Origin: Clostridia bacterium
GTDB taxonomy: Bacteria; Bacillota_A; Clostridia; Lachnospirales; Cellulosilyticaceae
Direction of reading: 5' to 3'
Assembly: GCA_029239935.1 (NCBI GenBank)
Contig: JARBTY010000011.1
Span: 1-40,251 of the forward strand
Length of the DNA stretch: 40,251 bases
In this document: in pieces, positions 39,376 to 40,251 of the stretch
How the letters are laid out: each line of letters opens with the position of its first letter
Numbering within the stretch: the first letter of the stretch is position 1
Notes under the pieces: model-generated
Databases searched by the model: none
What the model was told of the DNA's origin: nothing
What the model saw: the letters and a program-made list of their open reading frames with translations, nothing else
Translations under genes and position numbers: made by a program

Positions 39376-39441
39376 AATTATATTATTCAAAATTATATTA
39401 TATACTTTTTTATTTTGAATAATATAATTCTCCCTATTATA
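39376..39441 (-). promoter_or_regulatory. cheY promoter with a leader inverted repeat
   Basis: On the minus strand TGGTATAAT gives an extended -10 (hexamer 39441-39436); the start would be near 39429. An 18-bp perfect inverted repeat (39376-39393 and 39412-39429) with an 18-base loop begins at that position, so the transcript would open with a strong stem-loop. It contains only A and T apart from one G-C pair. Confidence 0.6.
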
Positions 39442-39560
39442 CCATGTTCTTGCCTATTTTTATCATTTATTGTATGAATAGTGTTTTTTTTAGCTTAAAT
39501 AGCAGATTTTAGTCCAAAAAAGTACGCAACTATTGATAAGAACATGCCCTTTTCTCTTTC

Positions 39561-39962
39561 CTATTCGACAATTAAACCCAGTCTACCCATAACATCAATA
39601 AATTTATTAATGTCTATAGGTTTAGAAGCGTATGCATTACACCCGTATTCAAAGGCTGTTTGGACTACCTCTGTTTCACTTAATGCAGTTGTCATCATAA
39701 TTTTTGCTCGCTGTTCTTCAGCAATACTATTTTGTACTTCAAGATCTCTAATAACTTTAATCACCTTTATACCATCTAGCTTAGGCATCATGATATCTAG
39801 GCAAATTAACTCATAAGGTTTTTTTTCCTCAAGAGCCATCATATAGGCCTCTATAGCTTCGAGCCCATCTACTACCAAATCACACTCACCATATTTTGAA
39901 AGCATTTTATTTAAAAACTTTCTGCTCACTAAATCATCTTCTGCAATTAAGATTTTTAACAT
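39561..39962 (-). CDS. Single-domain response regulator
   Basis: The 133-residue receiver protein starts MLKILIAEDDLVSRKFLNKM; Glu8/Asp9/Asp10 form the acidic pocket, Asp56 (LICLDIMMPKLDG) is the phospho-acceptor and Lys in ASKPIDINKF completes it. MMTTALSETEVVQTAFEYGCNAY is normal for receiver domains in phosphorelays. A longer frame begins at 40016 inside the preceding gene; AAAGGAG just before 39962 supports the shorter start. It follows the HPt-containing gene by 16 bases, so it is the likely partner of that phosphotransfer domain. No output domain is present. Confidence 0.9.
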   Translation of the reverse strand: MLKILIAEDDLVSRKFLNKMLSKYGECDLVVDGLEAIEAYMMALEEKKPYELICLDIMMPKLDGIKVIKVIRDLEVQNSIAEEQRAKIMMTTALSETEVVQTAFEYGCNAYASKPIDINKFIDVMGRLGLIVE

Positions 39963-39978
39963 TTTATTAACAGCTCCT

Positions 39979-40251
39979 TTAGTCTCCGATAGATTCTTTA
40001 TACCTACCCAAAGCATCTTTCAGCTTCACTAAGTATTCATTAATTTGTTCAAGATCACCTCTTCTAGAAGCAAGTTCTATTTTGAATGTCATATTTTTAA
40101 GCTGTTCAACCCCCATACGTTCAAATAATAGCTTGATTTGATGGGCAAAAAGTTCTATCTCATAGATATTTTTATTATCTACTGCCTGGGCTAAGTGCAT
40201 AAGATAGCCTTCTACATTTTGAAAATAGTTGATCTTTTCATTGGTTTTGAT
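39979..40251 (-). CDS. C-terminal HPt domain of a larger protein (cut by window edge)
   Basis: The frame is open to the window edge, so only the last 90 residues are seen. They read as a histidine-phosphotransfer helical bundle: NEKINYFQNVEGYLMHLAQA, then FAHQIKLLFERMGVEQLKNM with the candidate phosphorylated His in AHQIK, then KIELASRRGDLEQINEYLVK. The rest may be a hybrid histidine kinase or chemotaxis-type protein. An internal ATG at 40200 exists but the upstream codons are open, so a complete 73-residue gene is less likely. The stop is 16 bases before the response regulator gene. Confidence 0.75.
   Translation of the reverse strand: MKTNEKINYFQNVEGYLMHLAQAVDNKNIYEIELFAHQIKLLFERMGVEQLKNMTFKIELASRRGDLEQINEYLVKLKDALGRYKESIGD

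Noticed and set aside
39444..39546. CATGTTCTT and AAGAACATG, perfect inverted 9-mers about 85 bases apart.
   Set aside because: Loop is long and AT-rich; the arms are short enough to arise by chance and do not align with a promoter element.

Overview
The window looks like chromosomal DNA of a low-GC, endospore-forming member of the Clostridia. Evidence for this is a complete spoIIA operon, an alpha/beta-type small acid-soluble spore protein, a single-chain 1241-residue PurL, a DUF4250 protein and a LytS/YesN-controlled XylFGH sugar importer. The general flavour is Lachnospiraceae or Cellulosilyticum-like, but I cannot name a genus from sequence alone. Most genes are on the minus strand, with good Shine-Dalgarno sites and many hairpin terminators shared by converging genes. 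I see no rRNA, tRNA, CRISPR array, IS element or intact prophage.

Layout. 1-8459: de novo purine operon, transcribed leftward as purL-purE-purC-purF-purM-purN-purD (purD cut by the window edge), with a promoter and two inverted PurBox pairs upstream. 8767-10314: spoIIAA-spoIIAB-sigF. 10434-11998: a zinc-ribbon/TPR membrane protein and a 50-residue partner. 12242-12598: ArsR/SmtB metal sensor. 12643-14398: two overlapping RimK-like ATP-grasp enzymes, followed upstream by a very acidic single-pass membrane protein. 14950-17824: QueH, a TPR protein and a FliB-type lysine methylase. 18039-19713: class II aldolase, a cold-shock protein and a small spore protein, with several unusual palindromes between them. 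19780-20736: D-2-hydroxyacid dehydrogenase.

20869-30074 is the most coherent accessory block. A XylF-XylG-XylH type ABC importer lies downstream of a four-gene sensory operon: a membrane-anchored binding protein, a LytS/YesM histidine kinase, a YesN AraC-type response regulator and a second membrane-anchored binding protein that is clearly XylF-like. This resembles the XylFII-LytS-YesN xylose-sensing system known from Clostridium beijerinckii, but with two membrane-tethered binding proteins in one operon. A long direct repeat in front of xylF is a candidate YesN target.

30288-40251: M29 aminopeptidase, DUF4250 protein, OmpR/HK two-component pair, a small HTH protein, a divergent FtsH-like protease preceded by a possible small RNA or attenuator, a solitary holin-like protein, a MATE exporter with a divergent MarR regulator and duplicated operators, a CheY-like regulator, and at the edge a response regulator behind the C-terminal HPt domain of a protein that continues outside the window.

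Two small genes without longer ORFs were found by reading the sequence: 11846-11998 and the spore protein at 19549-19713. Several start codons were placed downstream of the first possible start because the Shine-Dalgarno site lies inside the longer reading frame (ArsR, CspA, dehydrogenase, XylH, YesN, aminopeptidase, both short response regulators).
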